27,700 nt of DNA from Nemertoderma westbladi. Its lineage: Eukaryota; Xenacoelomorpha; Nemertodermatida; Nemertodermatidae. The stretch lies in the NCBI GenBank assembly GCA_032718475.1, contig JAUCBJ010002244.1, forward strand, positions 1 through 27,700, read 5' to 3'. Shown here piece after piece: positions 8,933 to 19,409 of this stretch. Position numbers and translations under genes: made by a program. How positions within the stretch are numbered: the first letter of the stretch is position 1; each line of letters starts with the position of its first letter. The notes under the pieces are model-generated. The model saw only the letters and a list, made by a program, of their open reading frames with translations, did no database searches and was not told the DNA's origin.

Positions 8933-9930
8933 GCCTACTGGCAGACTGGCCTAATTGTTTTAAATCAAACTTAGGCAGTTAGGCCTAAATACTGAAATAA
9001 GCAAACCTAATCATTACTGCATTAGGCCTATTATTATTATTATTTTATTGACAGAATGAATTAGGGGAAAACAAATTAACGAGCACCAAGTAACAACAAC
9101 TAGTGAAATACAAACAGCAGAATAGCAACTAACGGTGTAGGCTAATATAAATAGAGCATCATTTGAGTCCAGAAAACGGGTAGACCGGTAGAATAATATA
9201 AATCGATATTAAATAAATAGTAAATAAAGTAAATAGATAGATAGAAATAGATTAAATAGACATCATAAGGGTCAAATTAATAATGTGGAGGTCATTCAAA
9301 AAGTATACTAATCCTAGATTAAATTAAATTGATAAATATAAATCATTAAAGGTCTCTATGTCAATAACGTGGTAAATTATTACATACTGACATAATATAT
9401 TATAAATAAATACATACATAAATCAGTAAATAGGTATAGCTATCACTATCGTTACTATAAACAAAGAAATATGTAGTTAAAGCTTAGGAAAACTCCTGTA
9501 GGCCTATATAAATAAATATTAATATAATATTAAATATAATAATATAATATTATAATATAATATAAATATTAATAATAAATGTTAATATTATTAAATAATC
9601 TAAACACTATTTAATACATACATAAATAAATTAATATACCGATGTAGTTAAAGCATATTGGTGAAGCACAAAAATATTAATATATAATGTTAATATATAA
9701 TATAAATATGTTAATATATAAATGAAAATTTAATAGGCTACATAACAAGAAATATACGCGATTGTAGTGATTATGCAGTATATCACAAATAAAGTGAGTT
9801 CAGATTGAATTGAAATCAAGGACTAGTAGTATAGTATAGGTAGTATAGTAGTCCTTGATTGAAATACAATATTATTCAGGGGAATGGTGTAATATATAAA
9901 TTATTCCAAAATATAAGTGGTAGGCCTAGA
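8933..9930. other. Intergenic, very AT-rich
   Basis: Low-complexity AT sequence with repeated TAATATAATATT-type motifs (about 9510-9570 and 9670-9720) and AAATAGATAG-type repeats (about 9210-9260). Five TAGGCCTA octamers lie in or at the edges of this stretch. A small hairpin has 12-bp arms (9815-9826 and 9849-9860, AATCAAGGACTA and complement). No gene seen. Confidence 0.6.
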
Positions 9931-9945
9931 GTTAATTTTGGCGGT

Positions 9946-11720
9946 CTAAGCGAAGCAACGCGGTTGCAATTCGCAGAAACGAGGCCGCAGCTGGTTCATC
10001 CTTAAAGAACGCTGCTGGTGAGCACATACAGACATAGGTTTATTTGGCAGTAATTCACAGACGCTTAAGATGTGATCAAGATCCTGAACACCGTTGCCGC
10101 ATATGCAAATGCGTTGATCTCGAGGTACACGAGGACAGGACCAGCGTCCTGTTTCTATTCGCAAATAATGACAGCCAGTTCTAAAGCGAGATAACAATAT
10201 ACGGTCTCCTTCAGTAACACTATCTTCTTCGTACAGCTGGGTTGGATATTCGCAGAGCGGATTTACAGTTTTTACACGTGTAACTTTGGATTGGACTGAT
10301 TGTCCGCATTCAGAATTTTATTGGTGTTTAAATTTTTAAAATTCGAGGACATTTTCACCTTTAGATCTGAAGCCGACGAGTATTTGAGAAGTAAATCGTC
10401 GTAATGCATTAAGTATTTGGAACTTAAGCTGCGACCAAGAGAGATCATTCACGCGATATCAGTAGTTGGCAGTTGGGTCGCTGATAATGTTCTTTGTCAT
10501 GTTGTTCCAGAAGTTGAATTGACGACGTAAAACCTCATTTTGTAGCGTTTCTTTACCAGATTCAGCATAAAGTATTTCATTTGGGCATGAACTGCGAAGT
10601 CCTAAGAGGTACTTTAACGATTTACGGTGTAAAGGTTCTAAGTTCTTAGAGATGTGTGGACCCCATGACTCACAACCATATAAAAGCGATGAGTCTATAC
10701 ATGTGTTGTGTGTTGCGAACATTGCCTTTGACCGCAAATGGAGCAAACTGATGCTTTTCTAGAAAGCATGTAAGCTTTACCTCAATATTAGCAGCTTTGG
10801 CGGAACAATGGGAGGAAATATCTGACTTGAGGCGACTGTGTGATGATATGGTAGCTCCCAGATATGTTACACTGTTGCTGTGTTTAAGCGTAAAGTTAGA
10901 CAAAATTATATCATCCTTGACATCTTTCTTTGAGGGGTTTATCCTAATTTTAGTTCTAAATTTTCTAACATACATAATCTTTCCGGTTTCACATTATTTA
11001 TTCATATTACATTATGTCCTATGAGTATTAATTTACCATATAATTCTGTATGCAATTTTATTTCGAGTGCATATGTTAAATGGAGAGCAAATACAATACA
11101 ATACAATCAACATATAACTGGATTTTTTCGCATTTAAATTTAATTTATTTTCTTTAAAATAGCTCAGAGTGTGTTTGCATTTCTGAATAAATTCATATCT
11201 GTTAGTGCTCACCAAGCATGTGTCATCAGCATGTAACAAGCAGTGTAAGGCACCTAAGATTGGGTCTGGGCTGCACCGATCCATTAGCCATTGAAAGATG
11301 CCATTGAGGTAGAGAATAAACAAGATCACGGAGGATGGTGCTCCTTGTCTGATCCCTGATAGCGAATTAACAGTATCGGAGAAGCTTTGGCCAGCTCGAA
11401 TTGCAAATGATGTGCAAGAGTATAATGCACGAAGTGCACAAAACATTGTGGCTCTAATTCCTAGTTTAATTAGTTTTTGGAGTAGTTGGAAACGTGAAAC
11501 TCGATCAAATGCCTTTTCAATGTCGAAGAAAGCTATGTACAGTGGGACCCGTTTGCACTTACAGATATCTATCAGGAGGCGCAACAGAAAAAGTTGATCA
11601 GCACAGCTTTTCCCTTTTTGGAAGGCTGATTGGAGCGGGTGAATAAATAACAGCCTAATGTTTAATAGTTTAGGGCATAGAAAGCTAAACTGCTTGTGGT
11701 ACCCGGTCAGCCGGTACCGT
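9946..11720 (-). pseudogene. Decayed non-LTR retrotransposon (LINE), RT to C-terminus
   Basis: The product was a LINE reverse transcriptase. From 11720 downward the RT domain shows LQSAFQKGKSCADQLFLLR, then AFFDIEKAFDRVS (first catalytic Asp), SGIRQGAPSS (block B) and LLHADDTCLVS (the usual YADD box read as HADD). After a frameshift near 11030 the thumb region has VTYLGATISS, and after another near 10740 comes LLYGCESWGP. The last segment (10197-9946) has RTGCHYLRIETGRW and a Cys/His cluster ICICGNG...DLDHILSVC typical of LINE carboxy ends. The element is 5'-truncated near 11720, lacks an endonuclease and has several frame breaks, so it is inactive. The clade cannot be fixed by eye. Confidence 0.85.
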
Positions 11721-11755
11721 ACAGCCGTAGGCCTACCCGTCTGCCCGTATAACAA

Positions 11756-12560
11756 AAATAATAAAACCAGTAGACCTAATTAAACTGCATAAATCTATAA
11801 ATAGATTGAAAGTAAGTTTAAGTAAATATACTGGTCCGGTATGTAAGTCTGTACTGCTGTAAGTGAACGTATCCTCCCATAACTGCATAATTGTAATTAC
11901 CAGATTACTGAATTATGGAAAGTAAAATTAACAAGAAAAGCAGGAATTAAAAGGTACGGACACACTAAAATTGGATAAAAATTAAGAGTTAAGACAGTGA
12001 CAGTAAGAGTTAGTTCTGGACAAAAGTGCTACTACAGTACTAAACTGAGCTAAAATCAATTAGACGAGATTGAACAATAAACTGATAAATACCTGAATAC
12101 TGAAATACAAGACATAACAATTAAAATGAAATAAAAAGAAATGATAAAATACTGAAATAAATACAAATATAGAATATACCGGTAGCTGCAATATAATAAT
12201 TATTGCCACCATCAGACCATGTTATATTACACCAATTTAAATAATGTGACCCCAAAAAAGTATTCAACACCAAATAAAATAAAGTCACCCCAAATAAAAT
12301 TATTCAAACACCAAAATACATTTTCCAACACCAAAAACAATTATTCAACACCAAAATAAAATTGGTGGCGATTAATTATTAAAAAAGAAAAGAAAAACGA
12401 AATACAGCCATAAGGAACAAAGAAGTCTGTATGGATACTTGGCAGATTTGGCACATCTGGGAGGACACTATTAACAATTTTTTATCACAATTCTGTCTTG
12501 TATTATACTTTTAAATCATTTTAAATTTTTATTTTATTTTTAATTTTTAGTTTTTACAAT
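11756..12560. other. Intergenic, AT-rich
   Basis: No gene seen. From about 12255 to 12366 a degenerate repeat of roughly 20-30 bp with core TTATTCAACACCAAAATAAA occurs four or five times. The segment 12482-12568 is similar to 15179-15278 (see the foldback element). Confidence 0.5.
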
Positions 12561-12568
12561 ATGAACAC
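12561..12568. repeat. Target-site duplication of foldback element, left
   Basis: ATGAACAC, repeated exactly at 15059-15066. It fits the hAT target pattern nTnnnnAn. Confidence 0.9.
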
Positions 12569-15058
12569 TAGGGTGGTCCTTATTTCAATGTAAAATTTAA
12601 AAGTTGTGGAAATTCTCCTCTGACCCCCCCAAGTCCTTTCTTCTGATAAAAAAACACCTTGAGTAAAATTTGAGCACAAATGATATATATTTAGAGGTAG
12701 CTCAAACACCCTGAAGTTGAGCGGTTGGACACCATTTGATCGTGCGCGCAGAATATAATGGAGTTTGCTGATATGAAGGCTTCTATTTGTTGTACAGAGT
12801 TAATTTTAGGCTTATTTGAACCGCAGTCATCGATTTAGTGGGTGTAGATATCTTCAAAACAAGTGCTAAGCTAGTAGTTCTTGAGATATCACACAAAAGC
12901 TTAAGCCCGGCACAACTCAGCAATCGATCATTCAATTGATTGCGCCTAGGTCATATAGAAATATTGGCATTAACATTTTGTAGGTCTACCTCTACCTCCC
13001 TCCATCTTATTTCAGTTAATTTCTATTTTAGCATTGTCTACTAACCATTCAAAGCTATGTTTAGTTAAAAAAAATTTATCACAACCCCATGGGAAATGCT
13101 TGCACAAGCATCACTAATTTGTGTCTAAGCGCCATTTGGTACGATATCAATAATTGGCCACATAACTTAACTTTTGGTTAATTATATCTAGGAACTGTTC
13201 GTTTAATTTGATTTTGACTGATTTTAAGTTGCAGAATCCAAAAATCTCATCTGATTTGAATTTTAAAATATATATATACAATATAAAATATATACAACAA
13301 TACTATACTGTACTTCAAAGCATATTAAAAGGATTGATAGATACAGAGTTATGTGCATCCAGCGACCAAAGGAGTTCTAATATATATGGGAAGAAGCTTT
13401 GAGCATATGCATTATATATGATTAGACAATGCTGATTCCAAATCTGATTTCAGATTTGCCCTACCCCATCACGTTTTCTCACAATTGCCAATTTCAATTC
13501 AAAAAACTTATCGCAAACGACTATGATGAGTGATGTAGATTCAAATGAGAATCAAATATGCTCAAAATCAATCTAAAACATTGAAAGGAGCTTTGTTCAT
13601 ATGAATTATATATAATTAAACAATGGTGATTCCAAATCTGCTTTCAGATTTGCCATGCTGCCATAGCATATCAAGTTTTTTCACAATTGCCAATTTGAGT
13701 TCAAATTAGTTATCGCAAACAACTGTGATGAGTGAAGTAGATTCAATAATAATCAAATATGCTCCAAATCAATATAAAACATGAAAAAAGCTTTGTTAAT
13801 TTGAGTTATATATTAAACAATGCAATCTATATGGTGAATCTGCTATCAGATTTACCATAGCATATGTTGTAGATTGATTTGGGGGTGTACTTTATTCTTA
13901 TTGAATCTACTTTCACTCAAAATAATTGTTTGCGATAAGTAATTTGAACTTAAATTGGCAATTGTAAAAAAAAACTTAATATCCTATGGCAGTATGGCAA
14001 ATATGAAAGCAGATTTGGAATCAACATTGTTTAAAAATATATAATTCATATAAACAAAGCTCCATTCAATGTTTTGGTTTGATTTTGAGCATATTTGATT
14101 CTCATTTGAATCTACGCCACTCATCACAGTCGTTTGCAATAAGTTTTTGAACTCAAAGTGGCAATTGTGAAAAAACTTGATGTGGTAGGGCAAATCTGAA
14201 ATCAGATTTGGAATCAGCATTGCCTAATTATGTATAATACATATGTGCAAAGCTTCTTCCCATATATATTAGAACTCTTTTGCTCGCTGGATTCACATAT
14301 CTCTGCATCTATCAATCCTTATCTTAAAATGCTTTGAAGTACAGTATAGTATTGTTGTATATCATGCACCATATCATTTTAAAATACAAATCAGATGCGA
14401 TGTTTGGGTTCTGCATTTAAAATCAGTCAAAATCAAATTAAACGAACAGTTCCTAGATATAATTAACCAAAAGTTAAGTTTTGTGGCCAATTATTGATAT
14501 CGTACCAAATGGCGCTTAGACACAAATTAGTGATGCTTGTTTGTGCAAGCATTTCCCATGGGGTTGTGATGAATTTTTTTTACTAAACATAGCTTTGAAT
14601 TGTTATACAATGCTAAAATCGAGATTAACTGAAATAAGATTCAGGGAGGTAGACCTACAAAATGTTAATGCCAATATTTCAATATGCCCTTGGCGTAATC
14701 AATTAAATGATCAATTGATGAGTTGTGCCAGGCTTAAGCTTTTGTGTGATATCTCAAGAACTACTAGCTTAGCTCTTGTTTTGAAGGTATCTACACCCAC
14801 TAAATCGATGATTGCGGTTCAAATAAGCCTAAAATTAACTCTGTACGGCCAACAGAAGCCTTCATATCAGCAAACTCTATTAAATTCTTCGCGCGCGATC
14901 AATTGGTGTGCAGGCACTCAACTTCAGTGTATTTGAGCTACCTCTAATATTTGATGTACATTCTTAAAATTTCGCATGTCGTATTTTTTGACGAAATGGA
15001 AACATTTGAGGGGGTCAGAGATGATAAATTCCAACCTTTCAAAATAAGGACCACCCTA
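12569..15058. mobile_element. 2.49-kb foldback element, probably non-autonomous hAT
   Basis: The element starts TAGGGTGGTCCTTATTT and ends with the complement. Almost its whole length is one imperfect inverted repeat of about 1.2 kb per arm, centred near 13.83 kb on the quasi-palindrome GGTGAATCTGCTATCAGATT. Matching landmarks include CTCTGACCCCC near 12626 with GGGGGTCAGAG near 15010, and TGGGTGTAGATA near 12839 with its complement near 14795. It is flanked by an exact 8-bp duplication of hAT pattern. Within each arm a unit of about 191-195 bp beginning GATTCCAAATCTG is repeated. No transposase is encoded; the 131-codon frame at 14541-14936 lies in the inverted repeat and has no family signature. 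Transcription through it would give a very long hairpin RNA. Confidence 0.85.
13434..14216. repeat. ~195-bp repeats around the foldback centre
   Basis: GATTCCAAATCTG begins units at 13434 and 13629, and its complement CAGATTTGGAATC lies at 14012 and 14203, giving spacings of about 195 and 191 bp. Each unit carries CACAATTGCCAATTT, a TTATCGCAAAC block and ATGAGTG. The element therefore combines tandem and inverted repetition. Confidence 0.75.
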
Positions 15059-15066
15059 ATGAACAC
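15059..15066. repeat. Target-site duplication of foldback element, right
   Basis: Second copy of ATGAACAC, followed by AAAGTATTTTAAT. A related uninterrupted sequence, ATGAATACAAAGTATTTTTA, lies at about 15271-15290. Confidence 0.9.
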
Positions 15067-16080
15067 AAAGTATTTTAATCTGTCCACCTATAACTGATTA
15101 CCATTGTTCTATCGTATTTTAATATTTTTAATCTGACTTTTTATCGCCTGGCGACCTAGTAACATTCTGACATTGTTTTATCGTAATTCTGCTTTATATT
15201 ATAATTTTTAATAATTTTACATTTAAAATTTTCATTTGTTATTATTTTTTTAGTTTATACAATATCAGAATATGAATACAAAGTATTTTTAATTTATTGT
15301 ATGGCAGTATGGTATGTATTCCCCTAACGATCCTCCCCTCCTTTTAAATCACAATTATTATTATCTTATTTTATTTACAGTTCCAGTCCAGTGCGTTTTT
15401 AATCACGATTGGCGATCAAATTTATTTTATACGTATTTTTAAAAAATACTTACATACAGTATATCATTTTTTACATAGATATTAATAATTAGTGCAGTTC
15501 TCAAGACTCGTAATTACAGGTATCATCATTTAATTATTACCCATAATCAGTCAGTTTTATGTACTTATTGTAACTTCATCTAGTATTTGATGAGGATTTG
15601 ACGGTGCCCTCTGCATGACAGATGTTAGAAGGGGCACCTTAATAAGCCAATATTATTATTATTAATATTTGTAAATTGTCTACTGTATGTGTATATCATT
15701 GTAACTTCATTCAACTTTCTTTTTTTTAGTTAAATTGTTAATTTACTTGTACAGGTACAACAAGCATTAGCTTTCTATACCTTAAATATTAAACATTAAA
15801 CATTGTGCCTGTGTAATCAGGTAATGCTGTAATGTAATCCTGTGTATTATCTGCAGACAGCAGATCTACTTATGCTGTTATGGGACCCTGAGTCCTGACC
15901 CTCTACAGCACTATAAGTTTTAAATCTTCTTACTGTACTGCAGTACTGTCAGACTGTAACGTTTAATAATAAATAGATATCTGTTGTATTAAAAAAGGTA
16001 TGTCATGGAATTACTCTTCCATCTGTCCATTATGTATTATTTTCATGAATTCCCTTGTAAAAAGAGAAGTTCCCCAACAA
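15067..16080. other. Intergenic, AT-rich; possible LINE 3' tail
   Basis: At 15179-15300 lies a diverged direct copy of the DNA flanking the foldback element. At about 15603-15640 a hairpin with GGTGCCC and GGGCACC arms is followed by TTAATAAGCCAAT and an (ATT)n tail (15650-15664), resembling the 3' end of a LINE that ends in a short simple repeat. No coding sequence is recognisable. Confidence 0.4.
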
Positions 16081-16089
16081 TGGTAGAAT

Positions 16090-17079
16090 GGCGCACTGCC
16101 GATATATGCATGATATATCGCCAATATTTAAAAAGGGTGAAGCAAGTAAACCACCAAATTATATAGACCCATATCAATAACCTCCGCCGTATGTCGTAAC
16201 TTTGAACGAATAATGTGGCGACAAATATAAATTATTTATGTATCAACAATCTGATTTATGGTAAACAATTTGGTTTCCTCCAAGGAAGATCTACAGAGCT
16301 ACAGTTACCATTACTGGCTGACTGGTAGTTAGTTACCTTTAGTTAGCATTGGTACATCGTACATAGAGCTATCCTGCGTGTACGTAAGTTAAGTGTTAAC
16401 CTGCAGACCTGGATTCAATCCTTCCAGACTGGCTGTACCCAACGTATTACGGTATCTGGGATATATTCGAGCTATAAAGACCGTCACTGGGAGCAGTATC
16501 CCACAAGGAACAGTTGGAACAGTCAATAAAGTTCATATGCTTTATAGACGATTGCCCTGATAATTGTGTTCTACCGGCTGTGTGGCTGAGATTAAACTAT
16601 TTGCTTTGCGGATGATAATAAATTATACGGCCCTAATAAAAAACCATACTGCTTTATCAGAATCACTTATAAACTTTGTAATATGGTGTTATACATGGCA
16701 AATGACAATTGCAATCGAAAAATACACAGTAGGCTATTAAATATTGGAACCAAGAATTTTGAGCACGTTGACTACAATATCGATTCCACAATATTGACAC
16801 GTGTTCATATTGACACATTGTCGCTAACTGGGTGTGATTATTGGCTCATCATTATCATTTCAAAACCACATGAATGCTATTTGTAAAAAGGCATAGGCCT
16901 ACTATGTTATTTGCGTGATTTTTACAATTTTCTGTAGAACACGTGGACATAAGTATAAATTGTTTAAACCAAATGCGGCATCATGCTTAATACAAAATAG
17001 CTTTTCCTATAAGAGTAATCAACCCTGGGAACGGATTACTGGCCAATGTAGTTGAGGCAACATCACTAGCTTCCTTTAC
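16090..17079 (+). pseudogene. Decayed LINE reverse transcriptase, RT to C-terminus
   Basis: Fragments of one LINE protein follow in order through several frames. First SPIFKKGEASKPPNY and ITSAVCRNFERIM (RT entry); next KQFGFLQGRSTELQL (about 16259-16305); then the block-B remnant SIPQGT near 16495; a DLPDNCV remnant near 16555; and ADDNKLYGP (about 16607-16635), the catalytic ADD box. After the RT come NIGTKNFEHVDYNIDSTIL (16743-16800), TRGHKYKLFKPNAAS (about 16940) and finally RVINPGN...ANVVEATSLASFT up to 17079. This order matches the tail of a CR1/Jockey-like LINE. Multiple stops and shifts make it inactive. It ends directly on an ACT microsatellite. Confidence 0.75.
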
Positions 17080-17097
17080 TACTACTACTACTACTAC
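17077..17097. repeat. (ACT)n microsatellite between two LINE 3' ends
   Basis: Seven ACT triplets. Read on the plus strand they follow the 3' end of one LINE; read on the minus strand, as (AGT)n, they follow the stop codon of another. Confidence 0.9.
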
Positions 17098-17180
17098 TAG
17101 GTCGAGCGAACTCGGACAGTGGAAATGAGATCCTTCCAGGCTTCCCGATTCTCCATTGTCGCAATTTCGTTCCCTTAAAT
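17097..17180 (-). pseudogene. LINE carboxy-terminal fragment
   Basis: On the minus strand from 17156 the frame reads MENREAWKDLISTVRVRST and then TAG at 17097, directly followed by the AGT tail. The pattern N-R-E-x-W-K-x-L-x-S-x-V-R resembles the end of LINE proteins that finish on a short microsatellite. Upstream the frame is closed by a stop within about 25 bp, so only the last few codons are recognisable. The LINE relic at 26.3-27.3 kb has an analogous ending (DRELWRRNF). Confidence 0.55.
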
Positions 17181-17260
17181 CTCTATTACGTGATGTTGAT
17201 TTGACCTCATCAGCTCATACTTGAAAGCATTTCGTAATCTACCGTTAACAGTGCAAAAGA

Positions 17261-17586
17261 ACATAAACTTTTATAATTTTATTTCAATATTTTATTATTT
17301 TAAATACATTATTTCTATATTATTTTAATTCAATAAACCTTCATTACATATATATATAATATATAATATAGTTATTTTATTAAATGATAAGTATTTTAAT
17401 ATTTTAATGTGTTATGTGTTATTTTAAGATCACTATCCCGCAGACTTATTTTAATTTATGTTATGTATTTTAAAAATACATACATACTTATTTTATATTG
17501 TACCGGTATATTGTATATCGCATATACTTACATTTACTAATAATATTGGATTTGTTTTTATATCGTGTATAGTAGAGTATACTTTA
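17261..17586. other. AT-rich spacer
   Basis: TA- and ATT-rich DNA, including a TATATATATAATATATAAT stretch near 17350. No gene or family repeat recognised. Confidence 0.5.
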
Positions 17587-17771
17587 CGCACCAACATGCA
17601 CCACACAATAAAATAATTTTATCATTTAAATGATTGGCTGATAGCTGCCGTATCTAAATAATCATAGTTATTAATATTAAACTATGATTATTTAGATACG
17701 ATACGGCCGCTATCAGCCACTCAGTTAATGTTGAAATGATTTTATTTTATTGTGTGGTGCATGTTGGTGCG
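17587..17771. mobile_element. Palindromic MITE, 185 bp
   Basis: Two arms of about 90 bp are complementary almost throughout. They begin CGCACCAACATGCACCACAC and end with the complement, with a short AT loop near 17675. Both ends are preceded or followed by TTTA (17583-17586 and 17772-17775), a possible 4-bp target duplication, although ACGCACC...GGTGCGT with a shorter duplication is also possible. The element ends 189 bp before the FOXJ2/3 start codon, so it probably lies in the promoter or 5' UTR. Confidence 0.8.
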
Positions 17772-17960
17772 TTTAAAATTATAGAAGTAAATAAAAACTT
17801 TCCATTTCCAAATACTGAAATACGGTACTGTTCAGCTGTTAGCTTAGCAGTAAGCAGTCAGCAGTAGGCCTATATTATGTATTATTTATTTATACGGAAC
17901 AGGTCATCGGTATAACATTTAAATTACAAAATTGGTATTATTTTCTGACTAATAACAACA

Positions 17961-19409
17961 ATGGCTGGAACCCGCACGAGTAGTTTGGATAATTCCTTGA
18001 ATAATTCCCTTTCCAGCATGGACTGGTTACCTCGGCTCAATGTTGCTGGGGCTGTTGCTACTGCCCAGGGACACCCACCAGCTAAACCCAAGCCTGTGGA
18101 CTATCGGAAGGGTGGGAAACCTCCATACAGCTATGCTACCATTATTACATTCGCAATAAGCAGCAGTCCACGAAAGAAAATGACTCTTTCAGAAATATAT
18201 ACCTGGATTTGTAGTAATTTTGCTTTTTATCGCATTGCATCAAATACAGGATGGAAGAATTCTATTCGTCATAACCTTTCTCTAAACAAGTTGTTTATAA
18301 AGTTGCCCCGGTGCAAGGATTCTTCGGGGAAAGGCCACTACTGGGCGTTAGAAAGTAACCCCCCAGACGATCTAGAGGACCACATGACGCCGGAGGTAAT
18401 AGCCCACCACGAGAGGAAGCTGCGTAACGCCGAGGGGCGTTACCGAACCTACACGCGTAACAGCAATGCGGCCCAAAGGTTCCCGGAAACTCACGCCGCT
18501 ATCGCTAGTATAACCGGAACCGCGCCGGATTCTACGGTCGGCGTCGTTACGGACCACCCGTACGGGACGCAGCCCGAGGGCCCCAACGTTATCGTACAGA
18601 GTATGCCGGACGTCGGCGGCCCCTTGGGGATCCACACCGGATACACCGGCGGTGCTACCCCAACACCCAGCCCATCTAATATGATACGCGGTATCAATAA
18701 CAACCCGTTCCACCACCATCACCACCACCAGGGCCTCGGCTACTCCCCTCAACCTCCCCACTCTACAGAGGTTACCGACTCCTTGGTAGACAGCTTCGGT
18801 AGCGACTCGGCTATGCCGACGCTCGCTACACTCAACCGCAGCGCCGCCGCGGACTCCTCCACTCTCCTCGCGGGATCCCGAGGCGCCACTTCCTCCTTCT
18901 CCGCTAACCATCTCTACGACGAGCTGAACGCGTCGTTCAACAGCCTCTACAGAGCCGTAACCGACCGCAAATACAAACCCAACTCGGGTAGACGCTCGCA
19001 CCACGGGGATCAACCCGCCTCCACCGCCCAGCTATCCGTCGGGGAGGTCACCTCCAGCACGCAGTTCAGTCTACCCAGCGCTGCCGATCTCAACGACCTT
19101 CTGCACAATCTGGATTCCTTGAAGGAGAGCGTTAGACTAGCCGGAGAGGCCGGCGACTTACAGAGAATCGATATGAATCAGTTTCACGATCTCCTGGATA
19201 ATGTGAAACACGCAGAAGCCAACAATTGGTCCGTGGACACCAACCACATCACAGACCTCGCGCTATCCCTCAGCCAGTTCCTCGCCAACAACGGCGTCCT
19301 CCCATCGAGTACAACAACCAATTCGGGACAGGATATAAAACGAGAATCCGACGTCCACGAACTCGATGATGAAATTATCGACGACTTCGATTGGAACTCA
19401 ATCATGTGA
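17961..19409 (+). CDS. FOXJ3: FOXJ2/3 forkhead transcription factor (single exon)
   Basis: A nuclear DNA-binding activator. The forkhead domain spans about residues 52-137 ([19 protein letters not shown] to [10 protein letters not shown]), with recognition helix [13 protein letters not shown] at 98-110. Assignment to FOXJ2/3 rather than FOXJ1 rests on the amino-terminal [11 protein letters not shown], which matches SLTSMDWLPQL of vertebrate FOXJ3; on the conserved tail blocks [16 protein letters not shown] and [13 protein letters not shown]; and on the acidic end DDFDWNSIM. There is one extra residue before the recognition helix (RIASNTGW), and a six-His run near residue 252. The ATG follows AACAACA, a good Kozak-like context. 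The 482-residue frame has no intron, whereas vertebrate FOXJ3 has many. From about 18.35 kb the coding sequence becomes clearly GC-richer than its 5' part and flanks. Confidence 0.93.
   Translation: MAGTRTSSLDNSLNNSLSSMDWLPRLNVAGAVATAQGHPPAKPKPVDYRKGGKPPYSYATIITFAISSSPRKKMTLSEIYTWICSNFAFYRIASNTGWKNSIRHNLSLNKLFIKLPRCKDSSGKGHYWALESNPPDDLEDHMTPEVIAHHERKLRNAEGRYRTYTRNSNAAQRFPETHAAIASITGTAPDSTVGVVTDHPYGTQPEGPNVIVQSMPDVGGPLGIHTGYTGGATPTPSPSNMIRGINNNPFHHHHHHQGLGYSPQPPHSTEVTDSLVDSFGSDSAMPTLATLNRSAAADSSTLLAGSRGATSSFSANHLYDELNASFNSLYRAVTDRKYKPNSGRRSHHGDQPASTAQLSVGEVTSSTQFSLPSAADLNDLLHNLDSLKESVRLAGEAGDLQRIDMNQFHDLLDNVKHAEANNWSVDTNHITDLALSLSQFLANNGVLPSSTTTNSGQDIKRESDVHELDDEIIDDFDWNSIM

Noticed and set aside
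9946-11755. Intact LINE or host reverse transcriptase gene
   Set aside because: At least three frame breaks, 5' truncation and a missing endonuclease show a relic.
14541-14936. 131-codon frame in the right arm of the foldback element
   Set aside because: It lies in non-coding inverted repeat sequence, has no transposase or other motif, and the left-arm counterpart is not kept open.
18372-19013. 213-codon antisense frame within FOXJ2/3
   Set aside because: The GC-rich coding sequence keeps the antisense frame open; no family motif, and the sense frame has clear conserved blocks.
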